A stretch of DNA of 64,000 nucleotides from JAJEAD01 sp964420925 (GTDB lineage: Bacteria; Pseudomonadota; Gammaproteobacteria; HK1), in NCBI GenBank assembly GCA_964420925.1, contig CAYQVB010000055.1, positions 8,621 through 72,620 on the forward strand. Direction: 5' to 3'. This document shows positions 1 to 8,531 of this stretch, one piece after another; the first letter of the stretch is position 1, and each line of letters begins with the position of its first letter. The notes beneath the pieces were generated by a model. The model ran no database searches. It saw only the letters and a list, made by a program, of their open reading frames with translations, and was not told the origin of the DNA. Made by a program: the position numbers and the translations under genes.

Positions 1-1046
1 ATCCGCGACGCGAAGCTCAGGAGGCTCGGCGTCGGAGTGATGCCCTCGGGCACGAGGCGCTTCTTCATCCACAGCCAGCATCGCGGCCAACGCATCTGGA
101 GAATCGTAGGTGACGCCAGCGACTTGAGTGTCGACGAGGTGCGGGCGCGGGCCGCATCCATGCTCGCCGCTATCCGATGCGACGCCGATGCGTCGGCCTC
201 GCCCGATGCGACGCGCTTCGAAGCGGTCGCCGAGACCGTGTTCCGACGCTACGCGCGGGTGTGGAAGCCGCAGACGCGGAACGTGAACCGCAACTACCTG
301 GACCGGCAGATCCTCCCCCGGTTCGGTGGAATGCAGGTGGCCGACATCACCCGCGCGGACGTGCTTCGGTGGTTCGCCGCGCGTCGGGCCACCCCCGTTG
401 CCGCCGACCGCTCCCTGCCCATCCTGTCGGTGATTCTCAAGGAGGCCGAGTGCCCGGGCTACCGCGCCGAGGGCTCCAACCCCTGCCGGAGAATACGCAG
501 ATACCGGCGCAGGGGTTGCGAACGGTATCTGTCCGATGCGGAGATTGGCCGCCTTGTGGCAGCGCTCTCGGCGCACGAGGGCGAGCGTCCGCTTCAGGTG
601 GCCGCGGTGCGGCTCCTCCTGCTCACCGGATGCTGCAAGAGCGAGGTGCTCACGCTGCGTTGGTCCGACTATCGCGAGGGACGCTTGTTCCTGCGCGACG
701 GCACGACCGGGCCGAGGACGGTGTGACTGTCGCGTCCGGCGCGCAATGCCCTTGAGCGCGCCAGCGCCTGGATCTTCCCGTCACAGCGCACCCGTGGCCC
801 GGCCAGCCCGATGTGGCTAGGTTACTTCTGGCTGCGGGTGCGCGCCGAAGCGGAGCTTTGCGACTGCGCCCCCACGACCTGCGACACGCCCACGCCACCT
901 TCGCGCTGAGACAGGGCGAGAGCGTGCTCGCCATCGCCCGCTTGCTCGGGCACGCGAGCCCGCACACCACGCTCAAGTACACTAATTTGGCCGATTCGAT
1001 GGTGTGCGAGGCGGTGGAGACCGTCGGCGCGGTACTGGAGGGCTAG
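1..1046 (+). pseudogene. Tyrosine recombinase/integrase 1, broken, 5' end outside window
   Basis: This is a phage-type site-specific recombinase of the tyrosine family, inactivated. The reading frame is open from base 1, and the residues before the first ATG (37) already resemble the integrase N-terminal arm, so the true start lies upstream of the window. A SAM-like core-binding domain is seen at about 200-420. The catalytic domain starts normally, but the box I arginine is replaced by Cys (TGCCKSE instead of TGCRKSE; codon TGC at 634-636). The frame then meets TGA at 724-726, where relatives usually have Trp. A frameshift near 850-875 moves the box II part (HDLRHAHATFAL), the LLGHAS block and the nucleophile Tyr into another frame, ending at the TAG at 1044-1046. 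Three independent lesions make it a clear pseudogene. It sits 3 bp before a second recombinase, a tandem arrangement typical of integrative elements. Confidence 0.85.
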
Positions 1047-1049
1047 ACG

Positions 1050-1560
1050 ATGGCCGCGACCCAACGCATGCGCCTGACCGATGTGGCTATCACCCGCCTG
1101 CGCCCGCGCGAGTATACGGTCTGGGACACCCGCACTCCCGGGCTCAGGGTCCGGGTGCGTCCCTCCGGCGCCACCACCTTCGTACTCCTTTGAAAGAACG
1201 ACGGGCGCTCCACGCGCCGCTCGCTCGGGCCCATGGCGTCCCGAAGCGTCGAAAACGCACGCCGCCAATGCCACGCGCTCCTGGCGACACCCGGCTCGGA
1301 AACTCCAACCCAACGAACACGCAATTTACCGCGGTTCCGAGACTTTGTCATAGACATCTGGAGTGAGGCCCACTGCCCCCGGTACTAGCCTTCGACGCGA
1401 CAGGGGATGTACTGCGTCCTCACCCGCCAGCTCCTGCCCGCCTTCGGCTCCACGCCGCTCGACTGTATCACCCGCAATCAGGTGCTGGACTGGATCGACG
1501 CCTATAGCCAGACCGTACTGGGTTCCCATGGCACCGACATTCGGCTGGCAAGGCCGCCGC
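1050..1560 (+). pseudogene. Tyrosine recombinase 2, remnant with two nonsense codons
   Basis: A second recombinase begins with ATG three bases after recombinase 1 ends. The N-terminus (MAATQRMRLTDVAITRLRP) and the block WDTRTPGLRVRVRPSG are typical of the arm-binding domain of P4-like integrases. The same frame continues through TGA at 1191-1193 and TAG at 1386-1388 with recognisable integrase sequence on both sides: RRSLGPMASRSVENAR between them, then LLPAFGSTPLDCITRNQVLDW after the second. Similarity fades near 1530, and no catalytic domain follows, so the 3' part is deleted. The family call is secure; what the element carried is not visible. Confidence 0.75.
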
Positions 1561-1599
1561 CAGCTTGTCCCGCATCGGCCGGCCCGCTATGTTCGACGC

Positions 1600-1842
1600 A
1601 TGGAAGACGAGTACCGCCCGGTGCCGAGAGACGAGCTCAAAGAGGCCGTCGAGCGGGCGCTGGAGAAGGTGAGGAAGCTCCTGCCGCCCAAGCGCGAGCC
1701 CGGAGTATTCAACGCGTACCAGGCGGCAGCCCAGGTGGTGGCTGAACACCTCGAGCCCTGCCGCATCGTCTGCGTGCGCAAGCCACCGCTCCGCGCACAC
1801 GGGTATCCGCTCAGTTCAGGAAGTCAAACGTCGCAACGGTGA
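1600..1842 (+). CDS. Small hypothetical protein after the recombinase remnants
   Basis: An 80-residue frame starting MEDEYRPVPRDELKEAVER is acidic and helical in its first 55 residues (DELKEAVERALEKVRKLL, then FNAYQAAAQVVAEHLEP) and basic afterwards. I do not recognise a family. It overlaps no other credible gene and lies directly after the second recombinase, where tandem recombinase elements often carry a small accessory protein. The last 20 residues look unstructured, and the C-terminus may be truncated by the same decay that hit its neighbours. It may equally be a chance frame in decaying DNA. Confidence 0.4.
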   Translation: MEDEYRPVPRDELKEAVERALEKVRKLLPPKREPGVFNAYQAAAQVVAEHLEPCRIVCVRKPPLRAHGYPLSSGSQTSQR

Positions 1843-2013
1843 ATTACACGGAAGAATTCGCTCGAGTCGACTGCCTCGCACGGTGGACTCGCGAACCTCG
1901 TGGGTGTCTTATCTCGGTTGTCGGCCACCGAGCTTTCACCTACGCTTTTTCGGCCCGCCGAATCGCCACCCAGCCGGTTCGGGCTTCAGTAGCGAGCTAA
2001 CAAGGAGTGTCGC

Positions 2014-2436
2014 ATGCCTAAGACGGTGTTCATCAGCTTCGACTATGATCGGGATCGCCATTACCGTTTTCTGCTCAACGCTCTCAATCGAAATCCTCAG
2101 TTTGACCTCACCTTCACCGACGGAACTCCGAGGGAGATTCGCACTGAATCCATCTCGCGAGTCAAAGCTGCTTTGACCGTCCGGATCAACGCCGCGACTC
2201 ACACATTGGTCGTCGTTGGCCGCGATGCAAACCGTCGCCACGAGGATTGGCGTGAGATCGGGGAACTCAACTGGCAGCACTGGGAAATCTCGCGCAGTGT
2301 ACAGTCCGGGAACCGGTTGGTGGCGGTCAAAATCGATCCGGGATTCGCGAGTCCGCCGCCGCTGCTGCGGCAAGGCGCCAGCTGGGCCCGGTCGTTTAGG
2401 GTCGACTCAATCATTGCTGCACTGCGCTTAGCATGA
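2014..2436 (+). CDS. ThsB-like TIR-like protein (DUF1863/MTH538 type)
   Basis: A 140-residue protein made of one TIR-like domain of the DUF1863/ThsB family. It shows the strand-1 motif KTVFISFDYDRDRHYR, a second strand ending in LVVVGRDA, and the block WEISRSVQSGN followed by RLVAVKI. That block matches the region of Thoeris ThsB proteins holding the putative catalytic Glu (here E91). In Thoeris, ThsB senses phage and makes a cyclic-ADP-ribose-type messenger from NAD+. An AAGGAG site precedes the ATG. The stop overlaps the next gene by 4 bp (ATGA), so the two are translationally coupled. The coupled partner is a membrane protein rather than ThsA. Family membership is confident; the messenger activity is inferred. 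Confidence 0.75.
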   Translation: MPKTVFISFDYDRDRHYRFLLNALNRNPQFDLTFTDGTPREIRTESISRVKAALTVRINAATHTLVVVGRDANRRHEDWREIGELNWQHWEISRSVQSGNRLVAVKIDPGFASPPPLLRQGASWARSFRVDSIIAALRLA

Positions 2437-3056
2437 CGCTCGCTACACCCCGCAAGGAGACGGATTCAGAAGAACTCTCCCTACTGGTTCAGCACTACGA
2501 GACGTCATTCGCGATCATACAAGGTCGTGAGCGCGTCCGGGACCGGATGTTGTGGATTATCGTCTCTTTGAGCGTTGCTCTGACCCTTCTGGTCTTCACC
2601 GACATCTTTGCCGTTTCGCAGCCCCCGCGCGGAGGGTTGATGTGGATGGCGTATTCCCTGCAGGGTTCGGGCCTGCAGTTCGTTGCGTGGACCCTGATGC
2701 TCGTTGCGACCCTTCGCCACATGCAGGTGGCATCGCGTATCGAGGCTGACTACTCCTACCTCCACGCATTGGAGGTTTACCTCGACGAGAAGATGTCCTG
2801 GACATTCTGTCGCGAACGCGTCGGCTATGTACCCGAGTTTCCTCTCCCGAGTACCCGACAGGGGTACTCGGTCCTGTACAAGGTGCTCGTACCGGTGTTC
2901 GTGGTGGCTCAGACGACTGCTGCCGTCATTTCGGGTTGGATGACTGCACCGCTTGATTTGACCCCCGGTTCGTTTGCAGAAACGACGTCACTCGTCGCCG
3001 CGGCGGTATGGGCCGTGACGACCTACCTGCTCTTGAAGCCAGTTACTCGCTTGTAG
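2433..3056 (+). CDS. Four-helix membrane protein, putative effector of the ThsB-like gene
   Basis: A 207-residue protein with an N-terminal soluble helical segment (1-38, including LLVQHYETSFAIIQGRERV) and four predicted membrane segments at about 39-59, 77-94, 147-168 and 184-202. An amphipathic loop (98-146) containing YSYLHALEVYLDEKMSW separates helices 2 and 3. I cannot name the family. Its start overlaps the stop of the ThsB-like gene (ATGA), which implies co-expression and a joint function. Small multi-helix membrane proteins serve as death effectors in CBASS, Pycsar and some TIR-signalling systems, so a ligand-gated membrane effector is the leading inference. The stop lies only 4 bp from the stop of the convergent TIR gene. 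Confidence 0.7.
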   Translation: MTLATPRKETDSEELSLLVQHYETSFAIIQGRERVRDRMLWIIVSLSVALTLLVFTDIFAVSQPPRGGLMWMAYSLQGSGLQFVAWTLMLVATLRHMQVASRIEADYSYLHALEVYLDEKMSWTFCRERVGYVPEFPLPSTRQGYSVLYKVLVPVFVVAQTTAAVISGWMTAPLDLTPGSFAETTSLVAAAVWAVTTYLLLKPVTRL

Positions 3057-3060
3057 GTCA

Positions 3061-4131
3061 TTATGTGGGAGAGATCCCTGCCTGTACGATGAACTTCTTC
3101 CAGAGTAGTTCAGCCACCTCCTGCGGTGTGAGTCGATTGCGCTCGTCCCCGGAACCCGTCAAGGGTTGGAGGAAGAGTTCATACTCGTCCGAATCAATCG
3201 AGAAAAACCCATTGGCGGTGTTCGGTGGACTGTTCTCGTTGAAGGAGTAGCTGACATCGCCGAAGCTCATAGTGTTACCACCCGCATGGATGGTGATGTG
3301 CGCGGCGCCTTGCCTTCGGGCTCGGTTCACGACGGTGCAGCTGAATGAGGTCCCTGATTGCTCTGTGAGTCGCGCCCGCACACTGTTGAGCGAGTTCAGT
3401 TCGCTGATCCCGTTCTCGAAGTGTTCTCGAATCGCTCTGTAGGTCATTTCCCGGAACTCGGCGCGATCAATCTCGTCGAAGTCTCGCTGGACTCGGTACC
3501 GTTCCGCTGCTGATCGCCGATGAGGGATTTGGGTGCCGGTCGGCGATCCTATCTCAGGCGGCTGTCCTTCACGCCCTTCGCGGCTCCTTTGATGAACTCC
3601 TGCCGCCGCTGTGCCTCCCCGCTCGACTGTTCTCCGAACCGGACCGAAACGTTGTCGAAATGCGTCTGCCCATATCGAGTCGAGTGTGAACCGTTCGCTG
3701 CGCGTCGTCGGTATGCGTCGGAGTTCCTTCACTACATCCAGGTATGCTGCATTTGAATTGTCCCACTCGGCAATCGATCTTCCGTCCTTCGGGAGGGCTT
3801 TGAATTGACCGAGAGGGGTGGACAACCAGTCGCACGGCTCGATGATGATCGAAATGACGCGCGCTTCTCCGGCGTGATGACGTTCGAGCGCGCGCTGCAT
3901 TTCTCGGCTGTAGCAGTAGTCGGAGTCCAGGAAGTCTGGACTTACCAGTGCAAGGAATAGCTCGCAGGTCTCCAGGCGTTCATCGATCTCCCTATCAATA
4001 TCGCCCCCTGGGAGGATTCTTCGGTCGTACCATGCTTCGATCCCGCCCTCGCGCTCGAGGATCGCCAAGTGCGTCATAAGCTGCCTCAACGCGTCTTCAT
4101 CTCTGTGAGCGTAGGAAATGAACGCCTTCAT
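3061..4131 (-). CDS. TIR-domain protein A (TIR plus C-terminal sensor-like domain)
   Basis: A 356-residue protein. Residues 1-138 form a bacterial TIR domain: KAFISYAHRDED at strand A, WYDRRILPGGD in the BB region, LALVSPDF at strand D, and SDYCYSREM with the putative NADase Glu (E77). A low-complexity Arg/Gly-rich linker follows (about 160-215). The C-terminal domain (about 218-356) contains RDFDEIDRAEF, an FENGISELN helix and LFLQP, resembling C-terminal domains I have seen on other bacterial TIR proteins. The ATG at 4131 is preferred over the GTG at 4137: an AGGAG lies about 10 nt upstream of it, and it aligns with the start of the paralogue at 5807. The odd linker could hide compensating frameshifts. 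It probably depletes NAD+ or makes a nucleotide signal upon infection. Confidence 0.8.
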   Translation of the reverse strand: MKAFISYAHRDEDALRQLMTHLAILEREGGIEAWYDRRILPGGDIDREIDERLETCELFLALVSPDFLDSDYCYSREMQRALERHHAGEARVISIIIEPCDWLSTPLGQFKALPKDGRSIAEWDNSNAAYLDVVKELRRIPTTRSERFTLDSIWADAFRQRFGPVRRTVERGGTAAAGVHQRSREGREGQPPEIGSPTGTQIPHRRSAAERYRVQRDFDEIDRAEFREMTYRAIREHFENGISELNSLNSVRARLTEQSGTSFSCTVVNRARRQGAAHITIHAGGNTMSFGDVSYSFNENSPPNTANGFFSIDSDEYELFLQPLTGSGDERNRLTPQEVAELLWKKFIVQAGISPT

Positions 4132-4394
4132 TCGCACCGTTCTCCTTTCGTCCTTCAGTCCTCGCCCGACCTGAGTTGCTCAGCGACCTTCGCCCGCCCA
4201 CGTCTGTCAGAATTGGATTTCGGTTACGGAACGTTCTTGGATGAGGTATCCCGTTCCTGCTGAACGGATTGATGTCCGCTCAGCGGCTTCGGCGTATGTA
4301 GTGGCTGGCCGTCTTTCGTCCTTCACCCTGTCGTGATTCCCGGACTCGTCAATTCGCCCTCAGATCTCTCGCGTTGATGTTTCCCGTTCCAGGT

Positions 4395-5807
4395 CTAACC
4401 GCTTCGGCTTCGCCTTATGCGATCGAATTTGAATCTCAAATCCCACGACATTTCTGCGATGCTGTGCTCCAGTCGATCGATCCTCTGCCGGCAATCGTTG
4501 GGATTCTTCCCGCATAGTTCGAATCTCACATAGCGCGAGCGGTCCCCATCCGCGTCGAGCGAACTCTTGATATCGGCCAGAAACCGGTCCCTGGTTCTCC
4601 CTCGCCAGTAGAAGCAGCCAAGGAGCGAATACCCCCATTGTGGACCGCTGGACCTAGCTCCACTGGCGAGAGCGAGCAGTATTTCCAGCTTGTCGAACGT
4701 CTGCGTGAAGTGATTGTCGTCCCGGAATTCGTGCTTTGTTTGATGCTGGAGCGAGTCATGTATCCACGAGTTCAAAGGTGTTCGGTTCTCGTCCAATCCT
4801 CCCTCTCCGTGTAACTCCACTCCGCCATGCGGGAGAAGTACGGTTGGCGGGAGACTCCAGATGGCGGGGACATCCACTTCCTGGATTCGGTGGACCTTCA
4901 CGTCCAACAGACCGTTGAGGAATTCCAGATTGCCCCGGTCTACGGCTCCCAGGCCCAATGCATAAAGCAGCAATGTCCCTGGATACCTTCGCAGACTGAG
5001 CCACACGGTGTAACCATTCGGATCTCTCATGGGGCACAGGTGCTCCATGGCGCGATACCACATCGAATGGTGTTCCTCCTTTGCCCAAGCGCCTGCGACG
5101 CTCGCCATGGCCGTCAGCGTTGAGCAGGCCGCATCGTAGGCCTTCAGGCGCTCCACCATTAGTTTCTGCGTCGGTCTCGGTTCCCTCTGCGAGAACGCGT
5201 CGCTTGAGATTGAGGTTTTCTCCACGATCCCTCTAACTGTCTCGTCAATCAGGTCGGACAGGAGGATTCGATGTCGAGACTCGGAGAGGTAGTGTTTCAG
5301 CTTTCGCACCGCGACATAGGTGGATGATTGATTTGTTCTGGACGATCCGACCGTACCTGTACCAGTCTCGATCTCGTTGCTGTCCATGATTCGTCGCAGT
5401 TCATTCACGATATCCAGGTAGGCGTCGTTCGGATTCTCCCACTTGGCGATCGGTTCACCGTCCTTCGGCACGGCCTTAATCTCACCTAGAGGCGTCGACC
5501 GCCAGTCGCACGGCTCAACGATGATCGGAACGACCCGCGTTTCTCCCGCATGGTGCCGTTCGAGTGCGGCCTCCATTTCGCGGCTGTAGCAGTAGTCGGA
5601 GGCCAGGAAGTCCGGACTGACGAGTGCGAGGAACAGTTCGCAGCCCGCCAGCTGTTCATCAATTTCCCTGTTGATCGTGCTACCGGCGAGCAGTCTTCGA
5701 TCGTGCCACGTTTCGATTTTTCCTGCGCGCTCCAGGACTGCCATATGCGCCTTTAGCCGCTGCACGGCCTCTTCGTCCCTGTGGGAATAGGAAATGAACA
5801 CCCTCAT
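4395..5807 (-). CDS. TIR-domain protein B (TIR plus large unknown C-terminal domain)
   Basis: A 470-residue protein whose first 140 residues are a TIR domain closely similar by eye to that of TIR protein A: RVFISYSHRDEE, WHDRRLLAGS, ELFLALVSPDF and DYCYSREME with the putative catalytic Glu E78. The remaining 330 residues are unrelated to protein A and contain no domain I recognise. They include a helical stretch (RKLKHYLSESRHRILLSDL) and a Trp-rich C-terminal part (QWGYSLLGCFYWRGRTRDRF). The start is supported by an AAAGGGGA site about 10 nt upstream. It is the first gene of the minus-strand pair B then A, separated by 263 bp with no gene. The role is inferred as an NAD-consuming defence protein with its own infection sensor. 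Confidence 0.78.
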   Translation of the reverse strand: MRVFISYSHRDEEAVQRLKAHMAVLERAGKIETWHDRRLLAGSTINREIDEQLAGCELFLALVSPDFLASDYCYSREMEAALERHHAGETRVVPIIVEPCDWRSTPLGEIKAVPKDGEPIAKWENPNDAYLDIVNELRRIMDSNEIETGTGTVGSSRTNQSSTYVAVRKLKHYLSESRHRILLSDLIDETVRGIVEKTSISSDAFSQREPRPTQKLMVERLKAYDAACSTLTAMASVAGAWAKEEHHSMWYRAMEHLCPMRDPNGYTVWLSLRRYPGTLLLYALGLGAVDRGNLEFLNGLLDVKVHRIQEVDVPAIWSLPPTVLLPHGGVELHGEGGLDENRTPLNSWIHDSLQHQTKHEFRDDNHFTQTFDKLEILLALASGARSSGPQWGYSLLGCFYWRGRTRDRFLADIKSSLDADGDRSRYVRFELCGKNPNDCRQRIDRLEHSIAEMSWDLRFKFDRIRRSRSG

Positions 5808-5988
5808 TCGTTCCGTCCCCTTTCCGACCCGGCGCCACCGTCAATCTGGACGATTCTGGACCCCTGCGCGGAAGCGAGTCGGCGATCGAGATCGTCGCTG
5901 AAACGACTCGGTGATCGAGCGTGCAAATCCGGTCACGGCGATTGGTGAGGTGGCCCCGCCATGCTCGCGGGCCATTGACTATTGTGGC

Positions 5989-7415
5989 CTACTCGGTCTC
6001 GAATTCCCAGGTGTCTTCGTCGAGCTTCAGATCGCGAGCATTGGCCTTCACGGTGCCGACCACATCCGGTGGATATCCCGCTTCGTGTGCGTCCCCACGG
6101 ATTTCAACGCTCACGCGTACGGAGCTTCCCTTCTCGCGTGAGTTCCACCAGGAGGCCGTTCATGATGCGTGCCACCTCGAGACCCGCTCGCTCCGCGTCC
6201 ACGTTGACGTGAGCGAAAATCCGTTTCGGACGTGGTTTCTCAGCCGGTGTCGTCTTGGGCTTGTCTGGGTCCACCTGTGGCGGGGCCGATGTGATCGGCT
6301 TGTCGTCAGGTTCCTCGTCAACCCGCTTCTGCGCGTCGATGGCGCTCCGGCGCACCAGCAGTCCGCCGTCGAACCTGCCAAGCATGGTCAGCGTGCCATC
6401 GATCAAGTCCGAGTAGGTCCCTGTTTCCTCGTCGAAGGCACCGGCGAACGCGTAGTCGAAGGCGATATCCTCGACGAGTCGTTGCACGGTCCCGTCGAGC
6501 GTCGCCTCGTCACGCAGCCTCGGCGTGTAGACGTACGAGGTGACCCAGTCCCGGATTGTCGCGATCGGTAGATGGTCCCGGTCGGCCGGCCAGATTGACT
6601 CCAGGCTCCGTGCGAGGTTCTCGGACCCGATTCGATCGAACACCGTTCCGTCACTGCTGACTTTGTCTCACACGGTCTGGGTGATGCTCTTCGCACCGCC
6701 TCGGTTCACAAGGCGTGTCGAGCGCATTGCGTAGCCTGTGCCCAGCCCTTTGCCGTCGGTGGTCTCGTCGGACGGTCCGGGATGGAGCACCTGCACCCAT
6801 GCGCTGCGTACGCTCTGCTGCAGGGCCTCACGGCTCCGCCTCGCTGGTCTGGACCTGGGTGAGTTGCTGTCGGAGGTCCGCGTCGTTGACGATTGACCGG
6901 TAGGCCCGCTCTCGCCGTGCGTTTTCCCGGGCGGCGTCGATCTTCGCACCGTCCGGTACAACGAACATGAGCGCATTGCGGTACTGGCGCTGCCCCGTCC
7001 CCCTGCGTTCCATCGCTTCGCGCGCATGGGCAACTGCGGGCGTTGCCGCCTCGCCGTTCGCCTCGTGTGCCGCTCCAGGCGGCAAGATCACGAGAGCGGT
7101 TGCCCGCCGGTCGTCGACGTCGGACGGATTGTCCGGCACTGCGCTCACCCGGGCGAATCCGGCCCGGGCCCTTTACTCTTCCTTTAGCAACTCGATGATC
7201 CGGCTGTCCGCCTGCTCCTCGTTCACGTCCTGGGCCCGATCCGTAGCGAGCTTTCGCAGGGTCGGCTGCGGGGAGAACCAGAACCTATCTTCGTCCCGGT
7301 AGGGGTGCGCGGAGCGTGACGCCAGCTCCTGAAGCGCCTCACCGAAGATCGTGATCTGATCGCCCAGCTGCGCGCAGGCGAGTCGAAGCTCCTTGCCAGT
7401 CGTGCCGCCCCGGGC
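5989..7415 (-). pseudogene. DUF499 ATPase-family gene, decayed 3' portion
   Basis: Minus-strand remnants of a DUF499 protein, a large ATP-binding family common in phage-defence islands next to DUF1156 methyltransferases. Successive blocks fit the family in order: GDQITIFGEALQELASRS and RFWFSPQPTLRKLATDRA (7415-7176); RRGTGQRQYRNALMFVVPD with RAYRSIVNDADLRQQL (7148-6830); REALQQSVRSAWVQVLHPG (about 6830-6670); RDWVTSYVYTPRLRDEATL with FAGAFDEETGTYSDL (6643-6130); and a C-terminal tail, VVGTVKANARDLKLDED, ending at the TAG (5989-5991). The gene is broken by an in-frame TAA at 7173-7175, a frameshift near 6830, a stop near 6668 and a frameshift near 6130. The N-terminal ATPase part is absent. 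It is certainly non-functional as read. Confidence 0.75.
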
Positions 7416-7629
7416 GGCGAGCGTCGCCGCACGCGCCCGATAGGCCGTCGAGGATGCGCAGTTCCGCCTCTTCGTCGAAGGCGACGGTTCCTTCCTGCGC
7501 GAGCGCCTGCTGCCAGTCGTTGATTGAGCGCGCCGCGCCCGCATGCATGAGCCCCACCGAAGCGGCATCGAATTAGGCCATCTTTCCCGCTGGCGGATAG
7601 ATATCCAGCGAAGCGAGTCGCTCTGTCAT
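7416..7629 (-). pseudogene. Unrecognised gene fragment fused to the DUF499 remnant
   Basis: A minus-strand frame begins with ATG at 7629 behind a good GGAGGAAC ribosome site, reads 18 codons (MTERLASLDIYPPAGKMA), meets TAA at 7573-7575, and continues in frame with NDWQQALAQEGTVAFDEEAE and LRILDGL until similarity shifts to the DUF499 frame. I do not recognise the product. The strong ribosome site suggests a once genuine start, later brought next to DUF499 sequence by deletion, or the retained start of an internally deleted gene. Confidence 0.35.
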
Positions 7630-7686
7630 CGAAGTTCCTCCATTCCCCGAGCAAGCGCTTCCGTCAGTCGGAGGCGCTGCCTCCGG

Positions 7687-8076
7687 TCAAAGCTCCTGCT
7701 CTCGCCGGCGCAGGGTCGTGCCCCGAAGCGTGAACAGTGCGAGCACGCCGGTGAAGCAGGCGAGCACGAAGAGCTTGTTGATGAACCAGTTGGTGCGCCA
7801 GATGGTCCACTCGGGGTCTTCGAGGAACCACCAGAGCTTGATGACGACGATGAGGATCTCGACGACTGCGACCCCGATAGCGAGCCACCACGTATAGCGC
7901 TGCCAGTTCAGCATCGACCACCCGAGCCAGATGTGCACTATCCACCAGAAGTCCCAGTAGATGTAGGTGCCGGCGGGGCTGCCTTCTGCGAGCGCCATGG
8001 CGACCGGAAAGGCGAACTTGATGACCAGCGTCCATGCCGCCAGCACGTAGAGGAAGTGGGCGAAGAAGGTGAGCAA
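7687..8076 (-). CDS. Small four-helix membrane protein, unknown function
   Basis: A 129-residue, Trp-rich membrane protein with hydrophobic segments at about 1-28, 40-58, 64-84 and 98-114, then a short basic-acidic tail (RGTTLRRREQEL). It starts at a TTG; the frame is open further upstream, but no ATG or GTG is in register nearby, so the start is uncertain and the N-terminus may be lost. I do not recognise a family. It sits between two broken genes in the accessory island, so it may itself be a leftover. No charged residues are buried in the helices in a pattern suggesting a transporter. Confidence 0.5.
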   Translation of the reverse strand: MLTFFAHFLYVLAAWTLVIKFAFPVAMALAEGSPAGTYIYWDFWWIVHIWLGWSMLNWQRYTWWLAIGVAVVEILIVVIKLWWFLEDPEWTIWRTNWFINKLFVLACFTGVLALFTLRGTTLRRREQEL

Positions 8077-8124
8077 CTTGAACTGTCTCAGTGGGCTGGA
8101 TATGGACTCTCCATTAAATTCCTT

Positions 8125-8531
8125 TTATATCAATAACATACACGTAACTTCAAGGTCGCGAGATTGACCTCGCGCAGCTTCCTCTCCCCCCGGAACAGAC
8201 TGGCGGGATAGCAAACCCCCGAAGGACTCCTCGTCGAGGGGGTAGCCCATGACCCCTTCCACATCAGTTACGTTGTAACAGCTTCGATTGAATGCGGCCA
8301 CCTCACCGGCAGCGAGGAGGTCAGGCATGATTTGCCGAAGTGCTGTTCTGTGTGCTCATATGCGATGGGCGCGAACGGTACGACTCTGATGACCGACGTC
8401 CCGCCGTCTCCGTCGTACCGGGCCAATGCGCTCTCAATTCTGTATACGGCGGTCTTGTTCAGGAAGCTCTTGGATGTTTCGTCATCTTCCTGCACAAGGT
8501 CAGTTTCTTCCGAGGAGTGGACGGTATTCAT
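8125..8531 (-). pseudogene. Possible frameshifted small gene
   Basis: The minus strand from ATG 8531 encodes MNTVHSSEETDLVQEDDETS and continues with TSVIRVVPFAPIAYEHTEQH. After about residue 67 the sequence reads more sensibly in the neighbouring frame (LLAAGEVAAFNRSCYNVTD, then GYPLDEESFGGLLSRQS), ending near 8125. Neither frame alone gives a convincing protein end, so a single frameshift around 8325 is the simplest explanation. The family is unknown. It could instead be an 87-residue protein ending at 8268. Confidence 0.35.
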
